Under the pieces are notes generated by a model that worked only from the letters and a program-made list of their open reading frames with translations, did not search any database and had not been told where the DNA came from. A stretch of 24,098 nucleotides of DNA from the NCBI GenBank assembly GCA_019648995.1, contig BLXT01007370.1:395524-419621 (forward strand), read 5' to 3'. Shown piece after piece: positions 1 through 9,698 of the stretch. How positions within the stretch are numbered: the first letter of the stretch is position 1; each line of letters starts with the position of its first letter. The position numbers were made by a program, and so were the translations under genes. This stretch comes from Plakobranchus ocellatus. Lineage: Eukaryota; Mollusca; Gastropoda; Plakobranchidae.

Positions 1-470
1 CTCCTTACACACCCAGAGAGGTTAAAGTATTAATGACACAGAGGTAAAGGAACTTGCACAGAGTATCGTATAGACTTTTCAGTCGTTAGCTCGCGCCGTT
101 AACAGGCGCCCAACCCGTCAAATGCCAAAAAAAATGAAAACAAAAAAATTCGAGACCACCGAGAAGGGTACGGGCCATAACACACGTACAAACAAGGCAA
201 CAGGCTCAAACAACAAACAAACAAAAAAAAAATAAATAAATGAGATCACCAATATTTATAAACGGGCTATGAGGACCCTTCCTTTTTCAAAAGGAAATGT
301 GTCGTCATGCTACATACTTCTTGTTTATCTAATTAAAAATATCAGGATATAATATGACAGGCTGACGCAACTCGAGCCCAACAAGACCACTCCATTCATT
401 ATAGGATGTAGTGTAATTATAATATAACTAAAAACTTACGTTGTAGCATTTGCAAAACACTACAACTAGG

Positions 471-512
471 AAGGTCAAGCTATCCTCTTGATCTGAGTCA
501 GTTGCACGCCAC
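471..512 (+). repeat. Diverged repeat copy A
   Basis: AAGGTCAAGCTATCCTCTTG followed by ATCTGAGTCAGT is similar to the segment at 1097-1130. The pair may be remnants of one dispersed family. Confidence 0.45.
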
Positions 513-776
513 ATTATTCAAATGCTTGAGATTGGAAATATCCGCAAGTAAAAAAAAACCGCAAAACTCGTGGCTACACTTACGATCGCGATTTTTTTTT
601 CTTTTTTTTTTGTAATCAAGTGCCTTGATGAATGAAAACATTGTCAGCCATTCATTGGATCACTGCAAAATGTTTTCCCTGAGAAATTCTGCTATTCAAA
701 GTAATTTGAATATGGCTATACGTGGCCTACGTGAATCGAATAGAACAAACGTAGATTATTAAAAAAAAACCTATAT

Positions 777-849
777 GCAATACAAATCTGTTTAGATCAT
801 TGATGAGTGTGCAATACAACCCTGTTTAGATCATTAATTGGTGCAATGT
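777..849 (+). repeat. Imperfect tandem duplication, about 33-bp unit
   Basis: GCAATACAA..CTGTTTAGATCATT occurs at 777-810 and again at 811-842, and a third partial copy starts with GCAATG at 843. The units differ by small substitutions and a two-base length change. Confidence 0.75.
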
Positions 850-1096
850 ACTTTATTTAAGAATCATATAATTTATTTTTTTATTTCTGTCTGCGCACTA
901 CAAAATGTGAAAAATAAATCGTACGAGGTTGTATGATGCAACCTTACGATTGTCAGCAGTTCCGCTAATAACATCAGATCTATTTTCGTCTCTGACAAAA
1001 TTATTATCTTTTAAAATCTCCAAAACTTAGGAGTGTCATATGTGTTTCTATTTTCTGGGAAAAAAATATTTCCCTTGAGGAAAACAATATACTGTG

Positions 1097-1137
1097 AAGG
1101 TCACACTGTCCTCTTAGATCTGACTCAGTGTGACTCC
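1097..1137 (+). repeat. Diverged repeat copy B
   Basis: GAAGGTCACACTGTCCTCTT followed by AGATCTGACTCAGT matches 470-502 with a few substitutions and a one-base indel. Confidence 0.45.
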
Positions 1138-1370
1138 CAAAATCCTGCCCAGGTTTGGACATGGGAATGTTTTCTTGCATTATTATAATATATGGCATTA
1201 ATACTTAAAAGAAGAGGTGGAAAATATTAATCTGACTCTCCATATCCATACACAAAAAAAAAAAAAAAAAAATTGAAAGACAGGAGTTTCTTCAGATTAG
1301 CGCAGCATATTTCTAACTCAGGACATCCTATTTTATTATTTTCTTTAATTAATTAAATTAATAAAAAAAA

Positions 1371-1450
1371 AATAATAATAATAATAATAATCATAATAAT
1401 AATAATGATGATGATGATGATGATGATGATAAAATGGTGATGATGATAAT
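1371..1450 (+). repeat. Compound (AAT)n-(ATG)n microsatellite
   Basis: AAT repeats run from 1371 to about 1406 with one TCAT interruption. They pass directly into ATG/GAT repeats to 1430 and a decayed continuation to 1450. Confidence 0.9.
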
Positions 1451-2432
1451 TGGCATCGATTTTTTTTTAGGAGAGAAAATACGCGATATAAATGCATGAA
1501 AATTGATGTAGTTTAAGGGAGGAAAAGATGAGCAAATGTTCGAAAACTGGAAAAATGTGTTTTCCTAATTGGATGAAGTAAGTGAATGGATCATTTAAAT
1601 GGGCAGGTAAACACTGGTGATGCCGAAACAGTAGTTTGTTAGTTACATTGATGAAGTTAGCTGAATTCAGAGAGCAACGACAGCATTTTCGGGTGTTCAC
1701 CAATTTAAGACATAGAAAAAGACCTTATATTTTTTTATTAGTCTCCATGAATAATACTACTGTGTATATTATAATTTGCAATCAATCAACGAATAGGTCG
1801 GCCAAAGTGAACACATTTTAATACAATAACAGACCTAGAGCACAGAGACAACAATCAATAGCATCATGCTGACAAATTTCAACGATGTATTTGTATTTTT
1901 ATTACCGGTGTAAATAACTGTCATGAGGTTTCAACCATGTGAATAAGCAGGACTTCAGTCCTCTTCAACATGCCAAGTAAGCAGTTTGTCTAATGTAAGC
2001 ATTCATAAAATGATACATCAAACCTGCAGCATGCAGAATTTTTACTTATCGCAGACTTTCAAAAAAGCACATGTTTTGCCACACGCCGCTACCGGCAGAA
2101 AGAAAAATGTAAACGATGCTCCACGTAAACAGGGAAGAGTCATAAAGTATATTGACACCTGGTATGCGAACTGATTACAAAGAACAAAGGCGACGAGAGC
2201 TAAGTCCCGGTACGACTATTACTACAATCATCTACTGATGGTCGGTCGGTCATACGTCAGGAATGCATTATTCACGCTCCATGAAGTAAAGACAGGAGTC
2301 GCATTGTCATATCTAGCTTATTGCTTTTAAAAAGGGTGACAAAGGGATACGAAAAATGATAGTGGCATCACCGGTCGAAAATATTGTGGGCCCTATACTG
2401 ATTTTAGGATTATGAAAGTAAATAAGAGAAGT

Positions 2433-2435
<3 letters not shown>

Positions 2436-2486
<51 letters not shown>
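2436..2486 (+). repeat. (GA)n microsatellite
   Basis: About 25 uninterrupted GA units. The long Ser-Leu reading frame on the minus strand here is an artefact of this run. Confidence 0.95.
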
Positions 2487-2488
<2 letters not shown>

Positions 2489-2865
2489 AGTAAATAATAG
2501 CACGAGTGTATGGCGAGGTGGGGTAAAAGAATGTATGTTGATGAAAGTCAACAAAGAGAACCATTGGACGAGACGTAACATTACAGCGGCGCTATCATCA
2601 ATCATCCGTGCAGCAGGCTGTCGGGCGAGAGAATGTCCCGAAATATTGAGTAAAGCATTTGACTTGGGCCCTGGTGTGCTATGTAACAACCTACACACTA
2701 TAATGCAACGCTATCAAATTATTAGCTTCACGCATTAAGTCAATTTTTTTTCTCCCCGCAGAATGTACATTTTTACGATTACTATACCAAAGATAAGACC
2801 CACGAAAATCTCTTAGCGCACCCCCCTTTCCCGCAGTATTTTTTCAAAATAAAAGAAAGAAAAAT

Positions 2866-2888
2866 CCCCCCCTCTCTCTCTCTCTCTC
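2866..2888 (+). repeat. Short C-run and (CT)n
   Basis: Seven C residues pass into about eight CT units. Confidence 0.8.
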
Positions 2889-4222
2889 ATACTTTACACG
2901 ATGTGTATTTTAAAAGCCAACTCGCATTGGTCACCCTAATTTTTGGAATCCAATAATCCACAGTAGTTTTTTTGACTCCCAGACATTACCAGATTAAAAG
3001 TAAACACAGTCTTATCTCAACACATTGCTTAACAAAACAACTGCACACGTCAGCCTCATGTGACAGAGTAATGTCAAATATCGGGTCAGTCTGAGTGCGA
3101 GCCGTTTCTGTGAGGTTAAATATAGCCCCATTTCGTCTGACATCAGACTGAGGTGAGGACAATGGCCTACTTTTAAATGGTTACATCTAGGTCGTCACAT
3201 TACTCTTATCAAGTGTTGTGCCATAAAATGTTTTTTTTACAAGAACCACGGGCAATGAAGAGTGCGATGGGCGGTGAAAAAGAAATATAAGTACATAGTT
3301 TTCTGGAGGTCACACCCTACTGTGTAGTTAAAGTCTTAGCGAAGCAAAATCGATGAAGTCTTATAAACACTTTGGGGTACAATAGTGTGGTTCTCTAAGA
3401 TTGAATCAAAGTCAAATACTTTGAATCGCGATCAGAACAAAGATGCTCGTCGTCGTGGTAGCAGTGATAGCAGCAGCAGCAGTAGTAGCGGCAGCAGAGA
3501 TTTGGCGGGTGAAATTTTTTCAAATTACTTATTGCAGTTTAGAAGTTTTTTTTTTTTCAAAATATTTCATCCTTCAAAAGCTAAATCACTCATGTAATTC
3601 CTGTTTATTCTGGGGCGTAATCTGACACGCCTAGGAAAATGATGACCTAAAAATCGTTAGATTTCTACTAAGCCCTACGTCAGCAGTGAATAATCGAACC
3701 ACCTACACAGACAAGCCGCCTCAAGCTTAACGATGAGGAAAAAGATATCAATTTTTTTTTTCCATCCCACTAACACAGCGCTTTAGTCAAATAGCAAAAG
3801 TAGGACACGGTGACCCAATTTTGCCCCGGTTTGGACTACTATAGTACTAGCCTGACCCAGTTTTAAAAACATTTTTAATGGTGTAGATTATTGGGCAAAC
3901 TATTACTTAGGGAAGAAGAGATGGGGGGGGGGTGAGAAAGTGGTTGTGCGGAAAAACAACATGCATTTTATTACTGCAGGCTTTTCTTTACTGAATCCGA
4001 AGCGAAAATTATATAGAGGTTTTTAGGTGTTGATAATCTAAGCACTTGGCTTCACTATGTTTTTAAAGTACATATTGAATTAAAAACGACACTTGCGTCA
4101 TTTTTTCGGTAACACTGCAGCAGAATGTATAGCACAACAAAAAATGATGAAAAGGTACATTGATTTTTTAGTAATAGGTAAAGTTTGATTGGCTGAAACT
4201 GGGTTTTAAATACTAGCACTAA

Positions 4223-4226
<4 letters not shown>

Positions 4227-4306
<80 letters not shown>
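4227..4306 (+). repeat. (AG)n microsatellite, interrupted
   Basis: About 40 AG units with two interruptions (ACAG near 4257 and AGGGAG near 4265). Confidence 0.95.
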
Positions 4307-4309
<3 letters not shown>

Positions 4310-4511
4310 AAGCAATAGAGAAGGACAAATTCAAAAGATATATGTAAAAGTATGTTTGGAAAGCATTTGTTTAAAAAAAAAAATCAAGATGAGGGTGATA
4401 CTAAATTTTTGTACAAAATAAATTTTCCAGTTTTTTGCCATAAAGAAACAATAGAAAAAAGGTTGAGAGGACTAAGCGCAAGAAACAAATCCACGATTTT
4501 GCAAATCAGTA

Positions 4512-4612
4512 TCAAACCTTTGAGTTCAATAACCATTCAGTTTTAGATATCAATATGTCAAACTCTTTTGAGTTCTTCAATTACCATTTAGTTTTATATC
4601 AATATATCAAAC
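4512..4612 (+). repeat. Imperfect tandem duplication, 46-49-bp unit
   Basis: The unit beginning TCAAAC, with TTTGAGTTC, ACCATT.AGTTTTA and TATCAATAT, occurs at 4512-4557 and 4558-4606. A third TCAAAC follows at 4607. Confidence 0.8.
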
Positions 4613-5387
4613 TTGCACAGCTAAAAACAACAGCATTGAATCAAATTGTTAAAAATTTTAAGCATCTTAATAATTGGTCATTTTTTTCTCTATTACTAGC
4701 TTCATCAAAACACAAAGAGGAACGTGCCTACAGATCTGTTTGTGTTTAATATAGTCTATCTACTAAAACTGCTACTCAGGCTTTTCCTGTCCATGATCAG
4801 ACTCAGCCCAAACAGAGGCATAATTGCAATTTGATGATTTTCATAACAAAGTATCATGAAGAAGATAACTTTCATTTAACATGTCAATTACTCAATCATT
4901 GGGACAAAGAACACACAGTAGAAATGGTCTGAAGGTCAATAGAATATTGTCCATTTTTGTTTTTTTTTTAAACTCTGTAAAACTAAAACAATCAGACTAC
5001 ACTTGACAAACACACTGAAAAAAGAAAAAAAAACTAGAAAAGCCTGATTAGGCTTGAAGTTTCACAAAATGTTTGATGAAAAATTATGTTAGAATAACTT
5101 TCAATTCCTTGATTTAAAATAAAGACAAAATGTCATTAAACAAAAAAATATTTTGAATTTTCGTTCTTGTGTTCACTATTTGCTTGTTTTTCTCAGTGCT
5201 AAAAGATTGCTCTGAGCTCACTATTTAAAAGGCAATGGTTATGATTTCAATGTAAATGTGTGTGACATACAAAATGTTTAACTTCATAATTTACAAAGGC
5301 AACCATAAGCCTATTATTTTGTAATTGAATAAGAACACATTGCACAATTTTGAGTTTTTCTTCAGTTTTAGTGCTCATTCTACTTAC

Positions 5388-5474
5388 CAAATCCTTGAGG
5401 TTAAGCTGACAACAAAAGGCACTTTGCCGCTGCATAATGGACTGCAGTTTTTGGGCAATGGTGTTTGGAAGATC
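5388..5474 (-). CDS. Candidate second coding exon of the divergent gene
   Basis: On the minus strand a pyrimidine-rich TATTCCTCTCTTAG precedes 5474 and the exon ends at TTG|GTAAGTAG, an excellent donor. The 87 bases encode 29 residues in phase 0. They include DLPNTIAQKLQSIMQRQ, which looks like an amphipathic helix, and CCQLNLKDL. This frame joins the 7361 exon without a stop. A strong acceptor further down (CAG before 5014, after a long pyrimidine run) would add only five codons (CVCQV) before TAG in this frame, so the rest of the gene is unresolved. It could be a short protein, a gene whose other exons I cannot see, or a non-coding divergent transcript. Confidence 0.4.
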
Positions 5475-6235
5475 CTAAGAGAGGAATATAAAAGAAATGG
5501 GTCCTCAATTCATATTTCCTTAATATGGATCCAATTCATTTAAATTGCAGCATTCTCACAACTGTTGCAATGCTCAGAAGCAATTTCATTTTATAATGAA
5601 CATATGTCTCATTAATAAAGGCTTTTAAACTTTTCTTTCTGGACATTAAAAAAAAAATTATCCAACAATACGTACCATAATTGACCATACCAATTCAGTA
5701 TCTGCCCAAAGGCTAAAAATTTTAGGAAAAACTTATTTTGACTTATACTCTCAATTTAGTTTGAAGATGCCTTGCTCTTGTTGACATTTTGCCAAGAGAA
5801 TCAAATTCAGAAACAAAGGTTTAAACAAAACTCAGCAGACAACATATCTTGCTGATTCTCTCTCTCTGTTTGTTTATGAATTTATTTATTTATTTATTTT
5901 TGTAAATTGAAAAATCAACAAAGGTAAGATCTCCTTGCCATGACTCTGAGTTCTAATCATTTGTCATAAAAATTAACTATTGTTGTTAACATTTAGTGGG
6001 CTGGTATATAACTTTACTGCTTTAAGTATAAAAATGATTTATGAAAACTGAGCCACAAAAATGTAGATTTTGTGCCCTTGCCTTAAATTGCATATATGGA
6101 TCTTTTGAATTATTAGCTGCAGGAAAATAGTTACCAAAATTGAAAGCATTAATAAATTGCTTGAAAACCTTCCATGCCCATATGATACTGTGGAAGTTTT
6201 GAAGGCCTCAGGATTATTGCTTTGTGAATGTGCAG

Positions 6236-6575
6236 GGTGATGATGACAATTATCTCAATATTGATCAATGCATTATGTGATCATGGATGATGAGAGACGT
6301 TGATGATATGATAATGAAGGTGGTAATGTGAATCTAGGGTTGATGAAGATGGTGAAGGTGGTAATGATGATGGAGATGGTGGTGACTTAATGAAGATGGT
6401 GATGATGATGATGCCGGTGATATCATCATGATAATGGAGATAATGATGTCAGTGGTGATAAGGATAGAGGCTGTGATGATGATGATGAATGTGGTAATGA
6501 TTAAGATGATTATGATGGTGAAGATTTGATGATAATGAAGGTAGACATGATGATGGTTATTGTGATGTTCTGATG
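6236..6575 (+). repeat. Degenerate GAT/GGT trinucleotide tract
   Basis: About 340 bases are dominated by GATGATG, GGTGATG and AATGATG variants on the plus strand, with almost no long perfect run. It looks like an old, decayed (GAT)n microsatellite. Frequent TGA and TAA codons exclude a long acidic coding region. Confidence 0.7.
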
Positions 6576-6993
6576 AAAATAAATTAATAGTTTCATCTCT
6601 GTCTTACAGCAAAATGCACTATGTGAAGATGATTGTGATCAGTGAATGAACCATCCCATTACAGCTCTAAAGCATTCAGTGATGCATTGAGATTATATGT
6701 AAAAAAAAAAATGAGTAGATCTAAGACTTTTACAGTGGCCGTGCAGTGAAATTGAAGAATCCCAAAAGATACAGCTTAAACAATTTATACACAAAATCGT
6801 TAACAAGGTGAGCATGCAAAATATCTATGGATATAACTTTGGCAAGGTCTTGCAAATTAGCTTTGATGGGAGACCTAGCTTTGATCTAGATAAACCACAA
6901 AGTTAAATTGGCAGCCAGAGAGAATGTTAAATAGTATACTCCTAAATTCTTAAATTGCTATTTTCGGCTCACAATGTACAGGGAGGGGTAGAC

Positions 6994-7181
6994 TCTAGAT
7001 CTAGATCTAGAATCTAATATGTTTCAATTTTATTGTAAAAATCATTCAATTTTTGTTTTTGTAACAAACGATTTGTATAAATAAATTGATAGTGGCATTA
7101 AGAAAGTCTCAGTAGCCTATTAGTTAGAGGTCTACAATCAGCTTGTTTAACAAATAATATCTAGATCTAGATCTAGTCTAG
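6994..7181. repeat. CTAGAT palindrome clusters
   Basis: Two short tandem runs of the self-complementary hexamer unit CTAGAT occur, at 6994-7016 and 7159-7181. Related sites follow at 7215, 7305, 7631-7643, 8695, 8755-8810, 8951-9000, 9030-9055, 9455-9475, 9620-9652 and 9931, and once more in CCNI intron 5 at 18168-18179. Confidence 0.7.
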
Positions 7182-7360
7182 CTGTAATATTACTGTCCTT
7201 GTGTGCACATTCGGAAGTCTTGCCATATAGATCTATACTTGATCCAGATCTCGATAAAGATGAATTGGCTGATTTAGCCTTAGTTCTTCTGTTGATTCTA
7301 ATCCAGATCTAGAAAATGCCATCTACTGATATTTAATGACAGAAACCAAAATTCACTCAC

Positions 7361-7387
7361 CATTGTTTTGGATGATAGTAGGCACAT
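7361..7387 (-). CDS. Candidate first coding exon of an unidentified divergent gene
   Basis: On the minus strand AACAATG|GTGAGTG at 7361 is a near-consensus donor. One frame, chosen because it matches the next exon's phase, starts at ATG 7387-7385 (MCLLSSKTM) just after an in-frame TGA at 7396-7394. The last codon of the exon is itself an ATG in ideal context (ACAATG, followed by G after splicing), so translation may start there instead. A competing frame starts at ATG 7437-7435 (MGSPKRW) and is also open through the next exon. The exon's upstream limit is not visible. I recognise no protein family. Confidence 0.35.
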
Positions 7388-7890
7388 TTTGGCTCAATGA
7401 GGTTGGTGTTATAAGTCCACCGCTTGGGACTCCCCATCAGTAGTCTACAAAGTTAGGCACATTGTGTGCCTCTCAGGCTTTGTCATCTTTTAGGGTTTGG
7501 CAACAAACGATAATCGCGATCCTTTTAACAGTAGCAGAGATCTGTCATTGTAAATCCATCAGAATCAGAACCCAGTTCATCTTCAGAATCACTTAGGATC
7601 CTCAAATCTCTACTGACTAAAGGAGGATTTCTAGATCTAGATCCGAGTTGCTAAAGAGAGGAATCTGAGCCAAAATTGCTAAGTCCCGACTTATAAATAT
7701 AATACTGTCTATCAGTTGAGTATCGGGCCTATGTTCGAATGAGGAAGTGTATCAATAAATAAGTCAATTCGGGTGTGAACAGTTTGAGGGTACTAAGGGC
7801 AGGCGCAAACCAAAGATGATCGGGAACTTCAAAATACTAGTATTGTTATTGTCAAAAATGTTAATCAGCTGTAACCCTGACCTGGCCCCG

Positions 7891-7900
7891 AGCCAATCGC
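7891..7900 (+). promoter_or_regulatory. CCAAT box (NF-Y type)
   Basis: AGCCAATCGC matches the NF-Y core with favourable flanks. It lies between the two divergent models, where NF-Y boxes are common in shared promoters. A ten-base match can arise by chance. Confidence 0.35.
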
Positions 7901-8345
7901 TAAACGTACAACTGAAATGGATTTGTCCAAGTTGGAGAAGTAAGGGGGGAGAAAGACAAATTTGACAATATGCCGAGCATTAAATGCACAAATTTCAGGT
8001 CGTCAAATATATATTTTTATATATAATTATGCGATTTCGATAATGGATTTCAATAATCAAAACTATATCGGGCCACAAATCTAGCATAATAAATGAGACA
8101 TTGATAGACATTTTCGTGTCCGTGTCTTTAACAACATCAATAATCTTATGGTATCGCCCACTGTTGGCAGCAAAACTTTCCACTTTAAAATATAGTTCTT
8201 TATGATTTTCACTTACATATAACATGTAAAGAACAAAACATATAAAATATTTTTACTAAACTATTAAAATCTTTATGGGTATGAAATTGACTGCATTCAC
8301 ACACAGCTTTCTTGTTTCTTTCCAGAAATATTTATATAATTTATG

Positions 8346-8353
8346 TTGCGCAA
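8346..8353. promoter_or_regulatory. C/EBP-type palindrome TTGCGCAA
   Basis: The octamer is the perfect C/EBP consensus palindrome within TTATGTTGCGCAATAA, about 190 bases upstream of the candidate CCNI 5' donor. Both its CpG content and its position favour a real site, but binding is inference. Confidence 0.35.
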
Positions 8354-8450
8354 TAATTTCAGCTCAAGGTGAATAGTTCTGCTGAAATTTTCTCCGTCAG
8401 TTTCCAATCTTTTTTTATCAAATTTGGACGTATTTTTCGGAGACACAATC

Positions 8451-8541
8451 ATGGCCATTGTAATGCAGTAAATTGACGTTAGAAATTTTGATGGACCTTA
8501 GGGCGTCCAGAGTTTTCAAACTCGAAACGGCACGTTCTCAG
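8451..8541 (+). other. CCNI: Candidate CCNI 5' non-coding exon (3' part) and splice donor
   Basis: CTCAG|GTAAAGT at 8537-8548 is the best donor I see in the 2 kb upstream of the 10665 acceptor. The exon's 5' limit cannot be seen; 8451 is used only because an upstream ATG lies there. The segment holds a seven-codon upstream ORF (8451-8471, A at -3, G at +4). A second ATG at 8491 stays open to the donor. Joined to 10666, that frame differs from the CCNI frame and overlaps its start. Either these are regulatory uORFs or transcription starts below 8491. Confidence 0.35.
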
Positions 8542-9406
8542 GTAAAGTGTTGACAACGTAAATATAAGTATTTTCAGGTTTGCTTATATTATGTCATAGG
8601 CAACGGAAACTTCTGGACTTTCTGCTAGCTTTGCTTGGATCAAGACTGCTACTTATCTGCTATTATAATACCTAGAATAGGCCTAATCTATTTTAGATCT
8701 AGTTTCTAGGCATTTAACGAACTAACCGATGGCCCAGAGTACAGGATTATGCCCTAGATCTCGATCTAAGTCTTTTATAATCTATCTAGTCGAAATCTAG
8801 ATTCTAGATCAAAATTAAATTGACTAGGAAATCGCCTTCGATTTTCTCCATTTTCTGTTGATGATGCATTTGTCTCCCATGATACTTGATAGGCCTATTC
8901 ATGTTGGTTATTATTACTACATTAGTGAATCTACTAAAGCACTCTCTTAAGTCTAGATATACATAGATCTAGATAGATGTAGCCTAGATCTATCAGTGTG
9001 CTTATTGTCTTCAAGTTACTAAAAAATCTATAGATCTAGATCTATATCTAGAAAATGTTACTTTCTTTAGGCCATTGAACGTTAGCCTATCTTTTGTTTT
9101 TTAATTTTGTTTTGGTTGGGGAGACAGTACTCTGTTTTAAGTTGTTATATAATGCAAGGCTTCATTACATCCTACATGTAGCCTACACATTAAGCTTTTC
9201 AATTTATTTGTTATCAAGAGGGTTCCATCACTTTTTAACTCAATATTTATACAACCATCCCTTAATCAGCCTTCAGTTCTAAATCATTACTTTTTTGCCA
9301 TTTTCCAGTTTGTGTCATGGTGGTTCTTCAGTCAAAATAATGAAAATAGTGAATCAATATTGGGATCCACGTTTTTTTTTTTTGTTTTTTTTTTTTATTT
9401 ACTTAA

Positions 9407-9414
9407 TCACAACC
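9407..9414 (+). repeat. Left target-site duplication of the MITE
   Basis: TCACAACC immediately precedes the left terminus and is repeated exactly at 9691-9698. Confidence 0.85.
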
Positions 9415-9690
9415 GGCGCTTTTTCGTTTGTTCCCACCCCGACTTTTTATATAGCCTAGGCCTAGAGATTCTAGATTTAGCAATATTATCCGATAGGAGC
9501 AAACGAAAAAAGTGTTAAATTGTGTAGATTTTGTGTGAAAATAATAATATTTTCATTATAACTTGGCCTGCGACCTCTTCATTTCTTCGAAGGATTAGGA
9601 AGATAGAACAAGATCGAATAATATAGCTAGAATCTAATCTAGATCTAGGCCTATATAAAAAGTCGGGGTGGGAACAAACGAAAAAGCGCC
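9415..9690. mobile_element. 276-bp MITE with long terminal inverted repeats
   Basis: The first 40 bases, beginning GGCGCTTTTTCGTTTG and ending at 9454, are the exact reverse complement of 9651-9690. An imperfect inner match extends the arms to about 9494 and back to 9613 (ATATTATCCGAT against ATATTATTCGAT). The element is flanked by an identical TCACAACC at 9407-9414 and 9691-9698, so an 8-bp target duplication is visible. The spacer, about 118 bases, has no coding capacity. An internal GAGCAAACGAAAAAAGTG at 9497-9514 resembles the terminal GGAACAAACGAAAAAGCG. Eight-base duplications fit hAT, P, Merlin or Mutator-like elements, but this duplication does not fit the usual hAT nTnnnnAn pattern. 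The long arms favour a Mutator-like or unclassified family. Confidence 0.88.
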
Positions 9691-9698
9691 TCACAACC
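9691..9698 (+). repeat. Right target-site duplication of the MITE
   Basis: TCACAACC immediately follows the right terminus and matches 9407-9414 without a mismatch. Confidence 0.85.

Larger units (their letters stand above)
1..5387. other. Region without a confident gene
   Basis: Apart from the repeats listed, I see no convincing coding exon on either strand. Open frames here are under about 100 codons. They are built on GA repeats, on AGC repeats (3465-3495, apparent poly-Ser) or on A/T-rich sequence. Later exons of the divergent minus-strand gene could lie here, but none is identifiable. Confidence 0.5.
5475..7360 (-). other. Proposed intron of the divergent gene
   Basis: No coding segment is seen here on either strand. 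It holds an (ATTT)n stretch near 5878-5900, the degenerate GAT-rich tract at 6236-6575, and the first cluster of CTAGAT-type palindromes from 6994. Confidence 0.35.
7440..8450. promoter_or_regulatory. Putative bidirectional promoter between CCNI and a divergent transcript
   Basis: The interval lies between the minus-strand exon at 7361-7387 and the proposed CCNI 5' exon. By eye it has more CpG than its surroundings (for example around 7510, 7735-7800 and 7890-7910). It contains an NF-Y type box (AGCCAATCGC, 7891-7900), an E-box CAGCTG at about 7868, and a perfect C/EBP palindrome at 8346. I see no TATA box tied to a start. The assignment rests on the two flanking gene models. Confidence 0.35.

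Noticed and set aside
411-500. Minus-strand exon-like segment with a GTAAGTTTTT donor near 437
   Set aside because: The possible acceptors are weak or would leave a 26-base exon, and it cannot be linked in phase to the divergent exons.
2313-2698. Minus-strand open frames with long Ser-Leu repeats
   Set aside because: They are translations of the (GA)n microsatellite, with no recognisable domain on either side.
2535-2738. Less AT-rich plus-strand frame, 67 codons
   Set aside because: I considered a transposon or gene fragment, but there is no recognisable motif and no splice support.
3385-3625. Plus-strand poly-Ser or poly-Ala-Val frames
   Set aside because: They are overlapping frames of a short AGC/AGT repeat, with no splice context or homology.
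4055-4315. Minus-strand 86-codon frame beginning in Ser-Leu repeats
   Set aside because: It is created by the second (AG)n run, and the rest is AT-rich hydrophobic noise.
4997-5014. Third exon of the divergent gene after the strong acceptor above 5014
   Set aside because: The acceptor is good, but the preferred frame ends after five codons, so I could not support it as a coding exon.
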